DNA of 43,736 nucleotides from Acidimicrobiales bacterium (GCA_025463365.1 JAOBWM010000114.1:1-43736); one strand, 5' to 3'; positions 15,833 to 24,915 are shown, numbered from the stretch's first letter. Notes: generated by a model not told the origin, from the letters alone. Program-made: numbers and translations.

Positions 15833-16516
15833 CTACCCGTCCGCGGGCTTCGGTTCTTCGAAGTAGGTGCGGACGGCGTCGGCCATGGCATGGTCGAACA
15901 AGATCCCGAGCGCCTGGCTGGCATGGACGCGGAGCTGTTCGACCGAGGACCGGATCTGGTCGAGGTCGCCGCCGGCGTCGACGGCCACGCGAGCCACGAG
16001 GTGCTCGTCGGCCAGCGCCATGAACGCGTCGGCGGCCCGACGACTGGCCTCTTGGACCACCGCCACCGCCTCGAGCATGGCGCCGAGGGGGACGCCCTGA
16101 TCGGCCAGCTCGGCCGCAACCTGCACCAGCCGGGGCATCGGGACGAGGACGTCGTTGCCCGCGAAGGAGATCAGCCCGAGCTCGATGGCCCGGTCGATCG
16201 CCGGGTCGTCGGCAGCGAGCTGCAACCGCTCGATGAGGACCTCCGGCGGCCACCGCTCGGGCGGGGGCTCGGCGTCGGCGAAGGGCGCGACGACGAGATC
16301 GGTCAGGCGTCCGTCGGTCACGACCCGGGAGATGGCGGCAAGGTTCAGGCCCTGGTCCTGCATGGCCTGGATCTGGCTGAGCCGCCGCTGGTGAGCCGGT
16401 CCGTAGTAGCCCGTCCGGCCGACGATCCGCGGCGCGGGCAGCAGGCCCCTCGACTGGTGGGCCCGGATGTTCCGCACGGTCATCCCGACCTCGGCCGCCA
16501 GTTCGTCGATGGTCAT
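15833..16516 (-). CDS. MerR-like transcriptional regulator
   Basis: A 227-residue DNA-binding regulator. The N-terminal winged helix-turn-helix (about 1-70) is MerR-type: MTIDELAAEVGMTVRNIRAHQSRGL is followed by the tyrosine-containing wing TGYYGPAHQRRLSQIQ and the start of a linking helix. The rest (about 85-225) is helical, with no cysteine cluster for metal sensing, so the effector is probably organic. The ATG at 16516 is chosen; a GTG five codons earlier is possible. It converges on the AurF-like gene with 4 bases between stops. Whether it controls that gene, whose promoter is 1.7 kb away, is unknown. Confidence 0.82.
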   Translation of the reverse strand: MTIDELAAEVGMTVRNIRAHQSRGLLPAPRIVGRTGYYGPAHQRRLSQIQAMQDQGLNLAAISRVVTDGRLTDLVVAPFADAEPPPERWPPEVLIERLQLAADDPAIDRAIELGLISFAGNDVLVPMPRLVQVAAELADQGVPLGAMLEAVAVVQEASRRAADAFMALADEHLVARVAVDAGGDLDQIRSSVEQLRVHASQALGILFDHAMADAVRTYFEEPKPADG

Positions 16517-16542
16517 CTCGCCCGGCTCCACGGCCGACGACG

Positions 16543-16971
16543 CTACCGGCCGGGGAACAGGAGCTCGTCGAGGCGGACGGCCACCGGACCGGCGTGTTCG
16601 GGGCGCAGCGCGACCTCGATGGTGCCGCGGTCCGACGCCAGCACGACGATCTCGCCGGTCTTGCCGTAGAACGCCTCGGTCTGGAACCGCACCGGGCGGA
16701 GGAACACCTCGGACACCTCGGTGAAGGTCAGGTCGATGGCGCCTCGGGTGATGGGGAACCCGACCGCAACCGGGTCGGCAACTCGCCAGCGCGCCTCGCC
16801 GTCCGGCAGGGCGCCGAGCGCGAGCACCGCGTCGATCCACGGCCCCCATCCACGCGCCGAGGTGCGACGCAACCGGCACGCCAGATCGATGCCGTCGCCG
16901 CGCAGCAGTGCCCGATGGGTGGCCTCGTGACGACGTTGCTCACCGCCGAAGCGGCCGCGCAGCGGGCTCAC
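16543..16971 (-). CDS. Hypothetical protein, 142 aa
   Basis: I do not recognise this family. It is soluble, with an Arg-rich N-terminus and a more ordered C-terminal half containing [20 protein letters not shown] and [20 protein letters not shown], which looks like a beta-rich domain. It uses GTG at 16971 and lies 26 bases upstream of the MerR-like gene on the same strand, so the two may be co-transcribed. It begins just after the etfA terminator hairpin. Support is coding-like composition and operon position; the exact start is uncertain. Confidence 0.6.
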   Translation of the reverse strand: MSPLRGRFGGEQRRHEATHRALLRGDGIDLACRLRRTSARGWGPWIDAVLALGALPDGEARWRVADPVAVGFPITRGAIDLTFTEVSEVFLRPVRFQTEAFYGKTGEIVVLASDRGTIEVALRPEHAGPVAVRLDELLFPGR

Positions 16972-16980
16972 GAACGCGAA

Positions 16981-17007
16981 GGGACCCCAGCGCGTGGCCG
17001 GGGTCCC
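16981..17007 (-). terminator. Hairpin terminator after etfA
   Basis: GGGACCCC pairs with GGGGTCCC across an 11-base loop. It lies 30 bases beyond the etfA stop and before the next gene on that strand. No T-run follows. Confidence 0.6.
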
Positions 17008-17037
17008 GTCGAGATCAACGCGTGCCGAGCGGCTGGA

Positions 17038-18000
17038 TCAGCGGTTCTGGAGCGCTTCCAGGAGCTTGGGCAGCACCTTGTGCACGTCACCGACGATGCC
17101 GAGGTCGGCGATCCCGAAGATCGGGGCCTCCGGGTCCTTGTTGATGGCGACGATGTTCTTGGAGCCCTTCATGCCAACCATGTGCTGGGTGGCGCCCGAG
17201 ATGCCCGCAGCGATGTACACCGTGGGCTTCACGACCTTGCCGGTCTGGCCCACCTGGTAGCTGTAGGGCACCCAACCGGCGTCGACGATGGCACGGGAGG
17301 CGCCGGGGGCACCCTTGAGCGTCTTGGCCAGGTCCTCGATGAGCTGGAACTTGCCGGCTTCGCCGAGGCCACGACCGCCGGAGACGACCACCGCCGCCTC
17401 GTCGAGCTTGGGACCGGTGGTCTCCTCGACGTGGCGGTTCAGCATCTTGGCGGCACCGGCGGCACCGGTGTCGGGGACGGCCAGCTCGGCCACCTCGGCA
17501 GGACCGCCACCGGACTCCTCGGCCACGAAGGACTTCGGGCGGAAGAGGGCGATGGCCGGCGAACCGGCGGCGAACTTGGTCTTCACGATCTGGGTGCCAC
17601 CGAAGATCTGCGTGGAGACGACGATGCCGTCGCCGACCTCGACGTCGGTGTTGTTGGTGAGCACCGGCTTGTCGAGCTTCACCGAGAGGCGGGCGGCGAT
17701 GTCGCGCCCGTCGTAGGTGGTGCCGAACATGATCAGGTCGGGGGCGTCGCCGCCCTCGATGGCAGCCGCGAGGGCCGAGCCCACGTGGACGCCTTGGAGC
17801 TTGCCGCTGAGGTCGCCGGTTGCGAGCACCTTGGTGGCGCCGTGGGCGCCGACCGTTGCCGCGACCTCGTTGCCGTCGCCGCCGGTGAACACCTCGACGG
17901 TGTCGGCGATCTCTCGGGCCTTGGCCAGCATCTCGAGCGAGATGGGAGCGACCTTGCCTTCGACGACCTCGGCGTGGACCCACACCTTGGAAAGAGCCAT
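17038..18000 (-). CDS. etfA: Electron transfer flavoprotein alpha subunit
   Basis: Partner of EtfB in a soluble FAD/AMP heterodimer that carries electrons from acyl-CoA and other dehydrogenases to the quinone pool. The 320-residue protein has the N-terminal ETF domain and the C-terminal FAD-binding domain, with [23 protein letters not shown], the hallmark [12 protein letters not shown] and [10 protein letters not shown]. It lies 31 bases after etfB on the same strand and is followed by a hairpin terminator. No dehydrogenase or ETF-quinone oxidoreductase is in the window, so this is probably the general fatty-acid oxidation ETF. Confidence 0.97.
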   Translation of the reverse strand: MALSKVWVHAEVVEGKVAPISLEMLAKAREIADTVEVFTGGDGNEVAATVGAHGATKVLATGDLSGKLQGVHVGSALAAAIEGGDAPDLIMFGTTYDGRDIAARLSVKLDKPVLTNNTDVEVGDGIVVSTQIFGGTQIVKTKFAAGSPAIALFRPKSFVAEESGGGPAEVAELAVPDTGAAGAAKMLNRHVEETTGPKLDEAAVVVSGGRGLGEAGKFQLIEDLAKTLKGAPGASRAIVDAGWVPYSYQVGQTGKVVKPTVYIAAGISGATQHMVGMKGSKNIVAINKDPEAPIFGIADLGIVGDVHKVLPKLLEALQNR

Positions 18001-18031
18001 GTCTGCGTTCCTTTCGATCAGGTGGGGGTTG

Positions 18032-18811
18032 TCAGAGGACCTTGAGGCCGTCGAGGAACTCGACGATCTTCAGGTAGGCCTCGCCGTCGTCCTCGATGAC
18101 CTCGCCGGCCTCGCGGGCGGGAGCAGCCGACACGTCGACGATCTCCTGGCCGGCGCCGGCCCAGCCGACGATGGCGGCATCGAGGCCGAGGTCCGCGACG
18201 GTGAGCGTGTCGACCGGCTTGGACTTGGCGGCCATGATCCCCTTGAAGGAGGGGTAGCGGGGCTCGACCACGCCGGCGGTGACGGAGACGACCGCCGGGA
18301 GGGGCGACTCGCACTCGTCGTAGCCGGCCTCGGTCTGGCGCTGGACCTTCACGATGCCGTCGGCGATCTCCACCGACTTGGCGAAGGTGATCGACGGGAG
18401 GTCGAGGAGGGCGGCGATCTGCTCGGGCACCGTGCCCGTGTAGCCGTCGGACGACTCCGTGGCCGCGAGGACCAGGTCCGCACCCTCCACCCGCTTGATG
18501 GCGGCCGCGAGCACCTTGGCGGTGTCGAGGGCACCGGCGCCCTTGAGGGCGTCGTCGCTCACCAAGATGGCCTTGGCGGCACCCATCGCGAGGGCGGTGC
18601 GGAGACCGGACACCTCGCCGTTGGGGGCCATGGAGACGAGGGTGACCTCGCCGCCGCCGGCCTTGTCGGCGAGCTGCAGGGCCATCTCGACGCCGTACGA
18701 GTCGGACTCGTCGAGGATGAGCTTGCCATCACGCTTGAGGGTGTGATCCGGGTTCAGCGCGCCGGGGTCGGCGGGATCCGGGATCTGCTTGACACAGACG
18801 ACCACGTTCAT
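18032..18811 (-). CDS. etfB: Electron transfer flavoprotein beta subunit
   Basis: The 259-residue EtfB, which binds AMP and docks dehydrogenases. It begins MNVVVCVKQIPDP, with the family signatures LDESDSYGVEMALQL, VEGADLVLAATESSDGYTGTVPEQIAALL and the recognition-loop region near VEPRYPSFKGIMAAKSKP. The gene precedes etfA in the usual order. A TACAGA hexamer lies 10 bases before the ATG, so the transcript may have little or no leader. Confidence 0.97.
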   Translation of the reverse strand: MNVVVCVKQIPDPADPGALNPDHTLKRDGKLILDESDSYGVEMALQLADKAGGGEVTLVSMAPNGEVSGLRTALAMGAAKAILVSDDALKGAGALDTAKVLAAAIKRVEGADLVLAATESSDGYTGTVPEQIAALLDLPSITFAKSVEIADGIVKVQRQTEAGYDECESPLPAVVSVTAGVVEPRYPSFKGIMAAKSKPVDTLTVADLGLDAAIVGWAGAGQEIVDVSAAPAREAGEVIEDDGEAYLKIVEFLDGLKVL

Positions 18812-18853
18812 GGTCGGTGAGTCTGTACGCCCAGGCCGAGGCCGACAAATCCG

Positions 18854-19684
18854 CTAGCTGTCGACCTTCGCCAGGGCGTCGTCAGCGCGGGTGACGATGG
18901 AGTTGCGCCCCATGTAGTTGTCGGATCCGGTGTGGGGGACGTCGGGGTAGCGCACCTTGCGGGCATCGGGCACCGACATGTCGAGGGCCGAATCGACCGG
19001 TGTGACGGCGTCGGCGTCGGACCCGAACACCGTCCACTCGGTGCCGCCGTCGCCCTGCGGGTTGCCGTTCTGGTTGAGCCACTTGATGTCGGTGGCGCCC
19101 GGCTTCATGGTGCTGCACTGGCCCCAGAGGCAGAAGCTCGAGTACCAGGCGGCACCGTTGAACGGCGACCCGAAGGCCACCGCGTCCTGGACCTTGATCG
19201 GAGCACTGAAGCCCGACTCCTTGATGGAGGAGCCGTAGACGGCGCCGCGCACGATGTCGCCACCCATCGAGTAGCCGACGACGTCCACCGTCTTGGCCTT
19301 GGTGGAGTAGGTGGCCGACACGTACTTGGAGAACGCCTTGGCGACGTCCTTCCACGAGGAACCGTTGTCGAACGAGCCCCAGTCGCGCAGGGTCATGTCG
19401 CAGTTCGAGTCGCCCGTGTAGAAGCCGACCTTCACGAACGGACCGGTGAACCCTTCGGACTTCATCTGGCCGATCATCCGGTCGAACGCCCCACCGCAGT
19501 CGGTGCCGCCGCTGGCGGACCACCCATGGACGAGTAGGACCGGGTTGTTCCGGGCCGGTTTGCGGGCCGGTTCGCACGCGGTGGTGGCCGCCGCGATCGA
19601 GACGACGGCGACCAGCGCCACGAGCGCGCCGGCGAACGGCCGACGTCCGGCGCGAATGCGGATGCGGATGCGGGAACGATGCAT
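18854..19684 (-). CDS. Secreted lipase/esterase-like alpha/beta hydrolase
   Basis: A 276-residue exported hydrolase. The Arg-rich N-terminus and hydrophobic core (about 17-34) form a signal peptide, followed by ATTAC (Cys37), a weak lipobox, so it may be a lipoprotein. The mature part opens with [19 protein letters not shown], the oxyanion strand of class 2 lipases. The nucleophile elbow is VGYSMGG; the acid is probably in [10 protein letters not shown] and the histidine in [12 protein letters not shown]. Several cysteines could form extracytoplasmic disulfides. It is transcribed divergently from dagK. Natural substrate is unknown. Confidence 0.85.
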   Translation of the reverse strand: MHRSRIRIRIRAGRRPFAGALVALVAVVSIAAATTACEPARKPARNNPVLLVHGWSASGGTDCGGAFDRMIGQMKSEGFTGPFVKVGFYTGDSNCDMTLRDWGSFDNGSSWKDVAKAFSKYVSATYSTKAKTVDVVGYSMGGDIVRGAVYGSSIKESGFSAPIKVQDAVAFGSPFNGAAWYSSFCLWGQCSTMKPGATDIKWLNQNGNPQGDGGTEWTVFGSDADAVTPVDSALDMSVPDARKVRYPDVPHTGSDNYMGRNSIVTRADDALAKVDS

Positions 19685-19738
19685 CAGTTGTCCTCCCCCG
19701 AGGGTGCGGCGCCTGCGGGCGCACGAGCCACGAGAGCG

Positions 19739-19744
19739 TACCGT
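19739..19744 (+). promoter_or_regulatory. -10 box of dagK
   Basis: TACCGT lies 8 bases before the dagK GTG start, with no Shine-Dalgarno between, which fits leaderless initiation. Confidence 0.5.
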
Positions 19745-19752
19745 GCCCTGGC

Positions 19753-20733
19753 GTGAAGGTCCTGCTCCTGGTGAACCCGTTCTCCTCGTCGGTGACGGCG
19801 CGCACCCGGGTCGTGATCCGCAAGGCGCTCGCCGGCGATCACGACGTCGAGCTCGTCGAGACGAACCGCCGCAACCACGCCACCCGGCTCGCCCAGGGCG
19901 CGGCGGCCGAAGGGGTCGACGTCGTGGTCGCGCTCGGCGGGGACGGCACCGTCAACGAGGTCGCCAACGGCCTGGCCGAGACCCGGACCGCGATGGCGGT
20001 GCTCCCCGGTGGGTCCACGAACGTCTTCGCCCGCACGATCGGCCTGCCCAACGACCCGATCGAGGCCACCGCCGACATCCTCGAGGCCATGGAGGCGGGG
20101 TCGATCCGGCGCGTCGGGCTCGGCTCCGCCAACGGCCGCTACTTCTGCTTCCACGTCGGCGTGGGTTACGACGCGGCGCTCGTGGAGCAGGTGGAACGGC
20201 GCGCGTCGCTCAAGCGCTGGGCCGGACATCCCCTCTTCATGTACGCCGGCATCACCACCTGGATGCGCCACTACGACACGAAGCACCCCCACTTCACCGT
20301 GCGCTATCCCGACGGCGAGGTGGTCACGGACGGCTACTTCACGATCTGCGCCAACACGAACCCCTACACCTACGTCGGCAACCGCCCCTTCGACGTGGCC
20401 CCCGACACCACCCTCGACGACGGCCTCGCGGTCGTCACGGTCCGCTCCCTGCGGCTCGATCGCTTCCTGCGCGTGGCGATCAAGGCCCTCAACGGTGGTC
20501 GGGCGCTGCGAGACGACCATGCCGTGCACCTGCGCACCGACGTCGACGAGGTCACCATCGAGGGCATCGACGGCGTGCCGTTCCCGTACCAGGTCGACGG
20601 CGACTTCCTGGGGGAGATCCGGCGCATCCGCTTCCGCCACGTCCCCGACGTCCTCGACCTCGTCCTCCCCACGGCCTTCACCGACCTCACCGACGTCACC
20701 GACGTCACCGACGTCACCGACGTCACCGACTGA
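19753..20733 (+). CDS. Diacylglycerol kinase family lipid kinase
   Basis: A 326-residue DagK/YegS/sphingosine-kinase-like enzyme that phosphorylates diacylglycerol or a related lipid at the membrane. It shows [15 protein letters not shown], the nucleotide motif [15 protein letters not shown] (about 60-74), [11 protein letters not shown] and DGDFLGE near the C-terminus. The start is GTG at 19753. The last residues are a simple repeat of Asp-Val-Thr built from 9-bp DNA units. Its stop overlaps the bioA start as TGATG. A DagK-domain protein also neighbours whiB1 and pdtaS in mycobacteria, as I recall, and this one is about 3 kb from those genes here. Confidence 0.93.
   Translation: MKVLLLVNPFSSSVTARTRVVIRKALAGDHDVELVETNRRNHATRLAQGAAAEGVDVVVALGGDGTVNEVANGLAETRTAMAVLPGGSTNVFARTIGLPNDPIEATADILEAMEAGSIRRVGLGSANGRYFCFHVGVGYDAALVEQVERRASLKRWAGHPLFMYAGITTWMRHYDTKHPHFTVRYPDGEVVTDGYFTICANTNPYTYVGNRPFDVAPDTTLDDGLAVVTVRSLRLDRFLRVAIKALNGGRALRDDHAVHLRTDVDEVTIEGIDGVPFPYQVDGDFLGEIRRIRFRHVPDVLDLVLPTAFTDLTDVTDVTDVTDVTD
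20680..20730 (+). repeat. 9-bp tandem repeat at the dagK 3' end
   Basis: One variant ACCGACCTC, four exact ACCGACGTC units, and a final partial ACCGAC encode the Thr-Asp-Val repeat that forms the DagK C-terminus. The units are in frame, so copy-number change would lengthen the tail by 3 residues each. Confidence 0.9.
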
Positions 20734-22025
20734 TGGACCTCGCCGGGCTGCTCGAGACCGACCGGTCCACGGTCTGGCACCCCTACGCGGCGATGCCGGC
20801 GCCCGATCCGGCCCGGCTGGTGACGTCGGCATCGGGGGCGTGCATCGACGTGGTCGATCCGGCGCTCGGCCTGGTGCGGTTGGTCGACGGCATGGCGTCG
20901 TGGTGGTCCGCCGTGCATGGCTACCGCCACCCGGTGCTCGACCGGGCCGCGACCGACCAGCTCGGGAAGATGAGCCACGTCATGTTCGGCGGCCTCACCC
21001 ACGAGCCGGCGATCCACCTCGCCGAGCGGCTGGTCGAGCTGGCCCCGGGCGATCTCGCACACGTCTTCTTCTCCGACTCGGGCTCGGTGGCGGTGGAGGT
21101 CGCCATGAAGATGTGCCTCCAGCACTGGCTGTCGCTCGGGCGACCGTCGAAGCGCCGGTTCCTCACGTGGCGCGGCGGCTACCACGGCGACACCTGGTCA
21201 CCGATGAGCGTGTGCGACCCGGAGGGTGGCATGCACCACCACTGGTCGGGGCTCCTCGCCCAGCAGGTGTTCGCCGACGTCCCACCCGCGGGGTTCGACG
21301 CCGAGCCCGATGAGGCCTACCGCGCCCAGCTGCGGTCCCTCGTGGCGGCCGACGCCGACGACCTCGCCGCCATCATCGTGGAGCCGGTGATGCAGGGCGC
21401 CGGCGGCATGCGCTTCCACAACCCCGCCTACCTCCGCGACCTCCGGGCCCTGGCCGACGAGCACGACGTGCTGTTGATCTTCGACGAGATCGCGACCGGC
21501 TTCGGTCGCACCGGCGCCTTCTTCGCCGCCGAGCATGCGGGCATCGCCCCGGACGTGATGTGCGTCGGCAAGGCGCTCACCGGCGGCTACCTCTCGATGG
21601 GCGCCACGCTGTGCACGCCCCGTGTCGCAGCGGGCATCGCCGCCGGCGAGGTCCCGGTGCTCGCCCACGGGCCGACGTTCATGGCCAACCCGCTCGCCGC
21701 CGCCATCGCCAACGCCTCGCTCGACGTGCTCGACACCGGCGCGTGGTCCGCCGACGTCGCCCGGATCGAGGCGGGATTGCGGTCCGGTCTGTCGCCCCTG
21801 GCTGACGCGCCCGGGGTGGCGGACGTGCGGGTGCTCGGCGCGGTGGGCGTGGTCCAGCTCGACCACGACGTCGACGTGGCCGCGGCGACGGCCGCCGCGA
21901 TCGCAGCCGGCGCCTGGCTCCGCCCGTTCCGCGACCTCATCTACACGACCCCGCCGTTCCTCTGCACCGACGAAGAGATCGCCACCATCACCGCGGCGAT
22001 CGCAGCCGCGGCCGCGGTGGCCTGA
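20733..22025 (+). CDS. bioA: Adenosylmethionine--8-amino-7-oxononanoate aminotransferase
   Basis: Class III PLP aminotransferase making 7,8-diaminopelargonate in biotin synthesis, using SAM as amino donor. The 430-residue protein has the BioA-typical [10 protein letters not shown] near the N-terminus, [33 protein letters not shown], the cofactor aspartate in [14 protein letters not shown] and the PLP lysine in [27 protein letters not shown] is also characteristic. The ATG overlaps the dagK stop (TGATG). No other biotin gene is in the window, so it is detached from bioFDB. Confidence 0.95.
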   Translation: MDLAGLLETDRSTVWHPYAAMPAPDPARLVTSASGACIDVVDPALGLVRLVDGMASWWSAVHGYRHPVLDRAATDQLGKMSHVMFGGLTHEPAIHLAERLVELAPGDLAHVFFSDSGSVAVEVAMKMCLQHWLSLGRPSKRRFLTWRGGYHGDTWSPMSVCDPEGGMHHHWSGLLAQQVFADVPPAGFDAEPDEAYRAQLRSLVAADADDLAAIIVEPVMQGAGGMRFHNPAYLRDLRALADEHDVLLIFDEIATGFGRTGAFFAAEHAGIAPDVMCVGKALTGGYLSMGATLCTPRVAAGIAAGEVPVLAHGPTFMANPLAAAIANASLDVLDTGAWSADVARIEAGLRSGLSPLADAPGVADVRVLGAVGVVQLDHDVDVAAATAAAIAAGAWLRPFRDLIYTTPPFLCTDEEIATITAAIAAAAAVA

Positions 22026-22042
22026 CCGGGATCGATCAGGCC
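22019..22042. terminator. Bidirectional hairpin spanning the bioA and GDPD stop codons
   Basis: GGCCTGA and TCAGGCC pair across a 10-base loop. The TGA of bioA is in the left arm and the TGA of the converging GDPD gene is in the right arm, so one short palindrome ends both genes. Confidence 0.6.
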
Positions 22043-22725
22043 GGGCCGACCACGCGGCGGGCAACATCGGGGACGTTGGTGCACAGCCCGTCGACGCCCA
22101 GCTCGATGAGCTGGGCCATGCGGGTCGGGTCGTCGACGGTCCACACGTTGACGTCGAGCCCGTGGGCCTTCGCCGCGGCCACGTACCCGTCGTCGACGAC
22201 GGGATCCCACGGGTGCAGCGCGGCATGGCCGGCGGCCGCCACCTCCCTCGCGAGCTCGTCCCACGACTTGTCCATGGTGAGGTGCAGGAACGCGGTGGGG
22301 ATCGACGGGTCGAGCTCGTGGACCAGCCCGATGGTCGGGTAGTGGAAGCACGACACCAAGACGTCGGCCTGGGCCTGGCGCCGCTGCACCAGCTCGACGA
22401 CGTGGCGGGCCACCGACTCGGTCACGTCGAAGTCGGTGTCGAGCGGCCAGTTCTTGATCTCGATGTTGACGCTCATGCCCGCACAGGCATCGAGGGCCGC
22501 GTCGAGGTCGCACACGTGGCCGGGCAGCTCGGCCCGCTCGAGGTCGACGATCACCCGGCCGTCGGGGAGGTGATCGTCGTGGTGGACCACGACCTTGCCG
22601 TCGAGCGTGCGGCGGGCGTCGAGCTCGACCCAGTCGGCGCCCAGCTCCTTTGCCAGGTGGAACGCCTCGATCGTGTTCTCGGGGGCAGCCGCCGAAGCGC
22701 CGCGGTGTGCGATGACCCGGACCAT
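22036..22725 (-). CDS. Glycerophosphodiester phosphodiesterase
   Basis: GDPD-family TIM barrel of 229 residues that hydrolyses glycerophosphodiesters to glycerol-3-phosphate and an alcohol. It has IAHRGASAAAPENTIEAF (catalytic His in HRG), WVELDARRTLDGKVVVHHDD (metal Glu/Asp and second His), VNIEIKNWP and the C-terminal VNVWTVDDPTRM and GVDGLCTNVPD. There is no signal peptide, so it acts in the cytoplasm. TACGCT (22732-22737) lies 6 bases before the ATG at 22725, indicating a leaderless mRNA; upstream in-frame codons therefore were rejected. Confidence 0.94.
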   Translation of the reverse strand: MVRVIAHRGASAAAPENTIEAFHLAKELGADWVELDARRTLDGKVVVHHDDHLPDGRVIVDLERAELPGHVCDLDAALDACAGMSVNIEIKNWPLDTDFDVTESVARHVVELVQRRQAQADVLVSCFHYPTIGLVHELDPSIPTAFLHLTMDKSWDELAREVAAAGHAALHPWDPVVDDGYVAAAKAHGLDVNVWTVDDPTRMAQLIELGVDGLCTNVPDVARRVVGPA

Positions 22726-22853
22726 GCGGCGAGCGTAGGGGGCAGCACGCCGGGACCCCCATCGCGGCGTGACGTCTGACACGCCGGTGAACAGTTCCGG
22801 CAGGTCGGTCGGCCGGCGAGTGTCGAACGTGTGAAAATTCTGCGAAAAAGTGC

Positions 22854-22882
22854 TTGCAGGAGGCAGCATCCACGGCTACCGT
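22854..22882 (+). promoter_or_regulatory. Promoter of whiB
   Basis: TTGCAG (22854-22859) and TACCGT (22877-22882) are separated by 17 bases, a good actinobacterial promoter. An A-rich tract (about 22831-22850) lies immediately upstream. It would give a 5' leader of about 100 bases before the whiB GTG. Confidence 0.6.
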
Positions 22883-22930
22883 CTCCTCCGGCCCATCCGT
22901 CCGCTACTCCCCCGCTTGAGCGGAACGGTA

Positions 22931-22957
22931 TGTGAACCGAGTCACGAGAAACTCGTG
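22931..22957 (+). promoter_or_regulatory. CRP-like site and hairpin in the whiB leader
   Basis: TGTGA-N6-TCACG (22931-22946) closely matches the CRP consensus TGTGA-N6-TCACA. Overlapping it, CACGAG and CTCGTG (22943-22957) form a 6-bp inverted repeat with an AAA loop. Mycobacterial whiB1 is known to be controlled by a CRP-family protein. Lying downstream of the predicted -10, the site would act as a block or as an RNA hairpin unless another promoter is used. Confidence 0.5.
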
Positions 22958-22990
22958 GCGACCTGTTTCTTCGTGTCTGGAGGCACACCC

Positions 22991-23287
22991 GTGGCTTTGA
23001 GCTCCGCGCACCTGCTGTCGCTCACCATTGCATCGGACGAGTGGCGGCGCGTCGCTGCCTGTCGCGACACCGACCCGGATCTCTTCTTCCCGGTCGGGAC
23101 CACCGGCCCGGCGATCGAGCAGATCGAGAACGCCAAGGCCGTGTGCCGCCAGTGCGAGGCCCAGACCGACTGTCTCGAGTTCGCCATCGCCACCAACCAG
23201 GACTCCGGCATCTGGGGCGGCACCTCCGAGGAGGAGCGCCGCCAGATCCGCAAGCAGTACGCCGCTCGCCAGCGCCGCACCGCCTGA
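22991..23287 (+). CDS. whiB1: WhiB family Fe-S transcription factor (WhiB1-like)
   Basis: A 98-residue regulator carrying a redox- and NO-sensitive [4Fe-4S] cluster, acting with the primary sigma factor. The four ligands are Cys24, Cys52, Cys55 and Cys61, followed by the GIWGG turn (73-77) and a basic DNA-binding tail RRQIRKQYAARQRR. The start is GTG with GGAGG (22979-22983) 7 bases upstream, among the best ribosome-binding sites in the window; an earlier in-frame ATG would add an unconserved leader. The neighbouring convergent pdtaS gene matches the mycobacterial whiB1-pdtaS order, supporting the WhiB1 subgroup. Confidence 0.95.
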   Translation: MALSSAHLLSLTIASDEWRRVAACRDTDPDLFFPVGTTGPAIEQIENAKAVCRQCEAQTDCLEFAIATNQDSGIWGGTSEEERRQIRKQYAARQRRTA

Positions 23288-23312
23288 GCGTTCCGCTCGA
23301 TCGAACCACTCC

Positions 23313-23337
23313 GATGCCGGCCCGGCGGGCCGGCATC
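23313..23337. terminator. Bidirectional terminator between whiB and pdtaS
   Basis: An 11-bp perfect stem with left arm GATGCCGGCCC and a 3-base loop lies between the two convergent stops, 25 bases after whiB and 17 bases after pdtaS on the other strand. Confidence 0.75.
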
Positions 23338-23354
23338 GTCGCGTCCGGGGTCGG

Positions 23355-24863
23355 TCAGGTCACGAGGACGGCATCGGTGGGGATGCGCAGCTCGACCACC
23401 GTGCCGGGACTGCCGTCGGGCGGCTCGAACAGGTCGATGGTTCCCTGGAGGTCCGAGGTCACCAGGGCCCGCACGATCGACAGGCCCAACCCCTTGACCC
23501 GTTCGATGCTGAACCCTTCGGGCACGCCCACCCCGTTGTCCACCACGCGGATCACGACCTCGTCGGGCTGATCGGACAGCTCCACGCGGACGAGGTTGCC
23601 GTCCGGGCGCTCCACCCCGTCGGGGAAGGCGTGATCGGCGGCGTTCTGCAGCAGTTCGGTGAGCACGACGGCCATGGGCGTGGCCACGTTGGCCGGCAGC
23701 GTCCCGGCCTGGCCGACCACGTCGAACCGGATCTCGCGGTCGGGCGACGACACCGTCTCGGCGACCATCTGCACGAGCGGCCGGAGGATCTCGCTGAAGG
23801 CCACGTCCTCGCCGGCCTCGCGCGACAAGGTCTCGTGCACGATGGCGATGGACCGGATCCGGCGCACCGACTCGGCGATGGCCTCCTTCGACTCCGGCGA
23901 ATCCGTGCGGCGCCCCTGGAGTTGGAGCAGGGACGAGATCGTCTGGAGGTTGTTCTTCACCCGGTGGTGGATCTCGCGGATCGTGGCGTCCTTCGACAAC
24001 AGCAGCCGATCCCGCTGGCGGACCTCGGTGACGTCACGGAACAGGACGACCGCGCCCGACACGCCCTGGCTGTCGAGCATCGGGATCGTCCGCACGAGGA
24101 TGATGACGTCGCCCCGCTCGACCTCCTCGGTGACCGGCTTGCCGACGGCGAAGGCATCGCGGATCGGCTCGTCGTCGAGCCCGAGATCGCCGAGGCGCAT
24201 CCCCTCGGTGTTGGCGTGGACGCCCATGCGGTGCAGCGCCGACACCGCGTTCGGCGAGGCGTACTCCACCGTCGCCGAGCGGTCGAGCACCACGACGCCG
24301 TCGCCGACGCGAGGTGACTCCTTGGCGTCGCTGTCGTCGGCGGGGAACGGGAACTCGCCGCTGGCGATCATCCGGGCGAAGCGGTTGAAGATGTCGACGT
24401 AGGTCCGCTCCAGCTCACCCGGCGAGCGACCCACCGAGGGGGTGGACTCCCGGGACAGCACGGCGATCGTGCGGCCGTCGTGGCGGACCGGGATGCAGAG
24501 CACCCGGACCCGCTCGCGCAGGGCGGCCACGGTGATCTCTCCCTCGATGATCTCACCGAGCCGCATCGAGCGAGCCACGAGCGGCCGCTCCTGCTCGTCG
24601 AGCTGCTCGCCGATGAGGTCGTTGCGGTAGAGGGTCTGGGTGGTCGACGGCCGGACGTGGCCGACCACGACGAACTCGGCTTCGGCGTCGGTGTCCGCCG
24701 CGACGCTCCGGTCGTCCTCGGGCCGCAGGGGCACGAACAGCAGGAGGTCCGAGAAGCAGAAGTCGGCGAGCAGGTTCCACGAGGCCACGAGACGCTGCAG
24801 GTGGACCAACTCGGCCATGCTCAGGCGCGACCGGGTCCGAACGATCTCGGCGAGCGAAGCCAC
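23355..24863 (-). CDS. pdtaS: PdtaS-like sensor histidine kinase
   Basis: A soluble 502-residue HisKA_2-type kinase. The N-terminal half is GAF-like (about 10-165), then a PAS domain (about 185-285), then the phosphoacceptor helix REIHHRVKNNLQTISSLLQLQ (His299/His300) and a HATPase domain with ELLQNAADHAFP, VVDNGVGVP and KGLGLSIVRALV. There are no membrane segments. In mycobacteria PdtaS signals to PdtaR, an ANTAR RNA-binding antiterminator, and lies beside whiB1 as here. No PdtaR is in this window. The start is GTG with TAGGGT 6 bases upstream (24870-24875). Confidence 0.92.
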   Translation of the reverse strand: MASLAEIVRTRSRLSMAELVHLQRLVASWNLLADFCFSDLLLFVPLRPEDDRSVAADTDAEAEFVVVGHVRPSTTQTLYRNDLIGEQLDEQERPLVARSMRLGEIIEGEITVAALRERVRVLCIPVRHDGRTIAVLSRESTPSVGRSPGELERTYVDIFNRFARMIASGEFPFPADDSDAKESPRVGDGVVVLDRSATVEYASPNAVSALHRMGVHANTEGMRLGDLGLDDEPIRDAFAVGKPVTEEVERGDVIILVRTIPMLDSQGVSGAVVLFRDVTEVRQRDRLLLSKDATIREIHHRVKNNLQTISSLLQLQGRRTDSPESKEAIAESVRRIRSIAIVHETLSREAGEDVAFSEILRPLVQMVAETVSSPDREIRFDVVGQAGTLPANVATPMAVVLTELLQNAADHAFPDGVERPDGNLVRVELSDQPDEVVIRVVDNGVGVPEGFSIERVKGLGLSIVRALVTSDLQGTIDLFEPPDGSPGTVVELRIPTDAVLVT

Positions 24864-24869
24864 GGGTCG

Positions 24870-24907
24870 ACCCTACGCGCCGGGCCCGCGACCACCCGTC
24901 CTAGGGT
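24870..24907. promoter_or_regulatory. Divergent -10 boxes for pdtaS and the thioesterase
   Basis: TAGGGT occurs on each strand: minus strand 24870-24875, 6 bases before the pdtaS GTG, and plus strand 24902-24907, 8 bases before the thioesterase ATG. Both fit leaderless initiation. Confidence 0.55.
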
Positions 24908-24915
24908 CACCGCCC

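Noticed and set aside
16594-18045. 483-codon plus-strand frame
   Set aside because: It is antisense to etfA and the small hypothetical gene, with composition typical of high-GC shadow frames.
22842-22990. Longer WhiB starting upstream of the GTG at 22991
   Set aside because: The extension crosses the likely promoter and CRP-like site and has no WhiB similarity, whereas the GTG has an ideal GGAGG.
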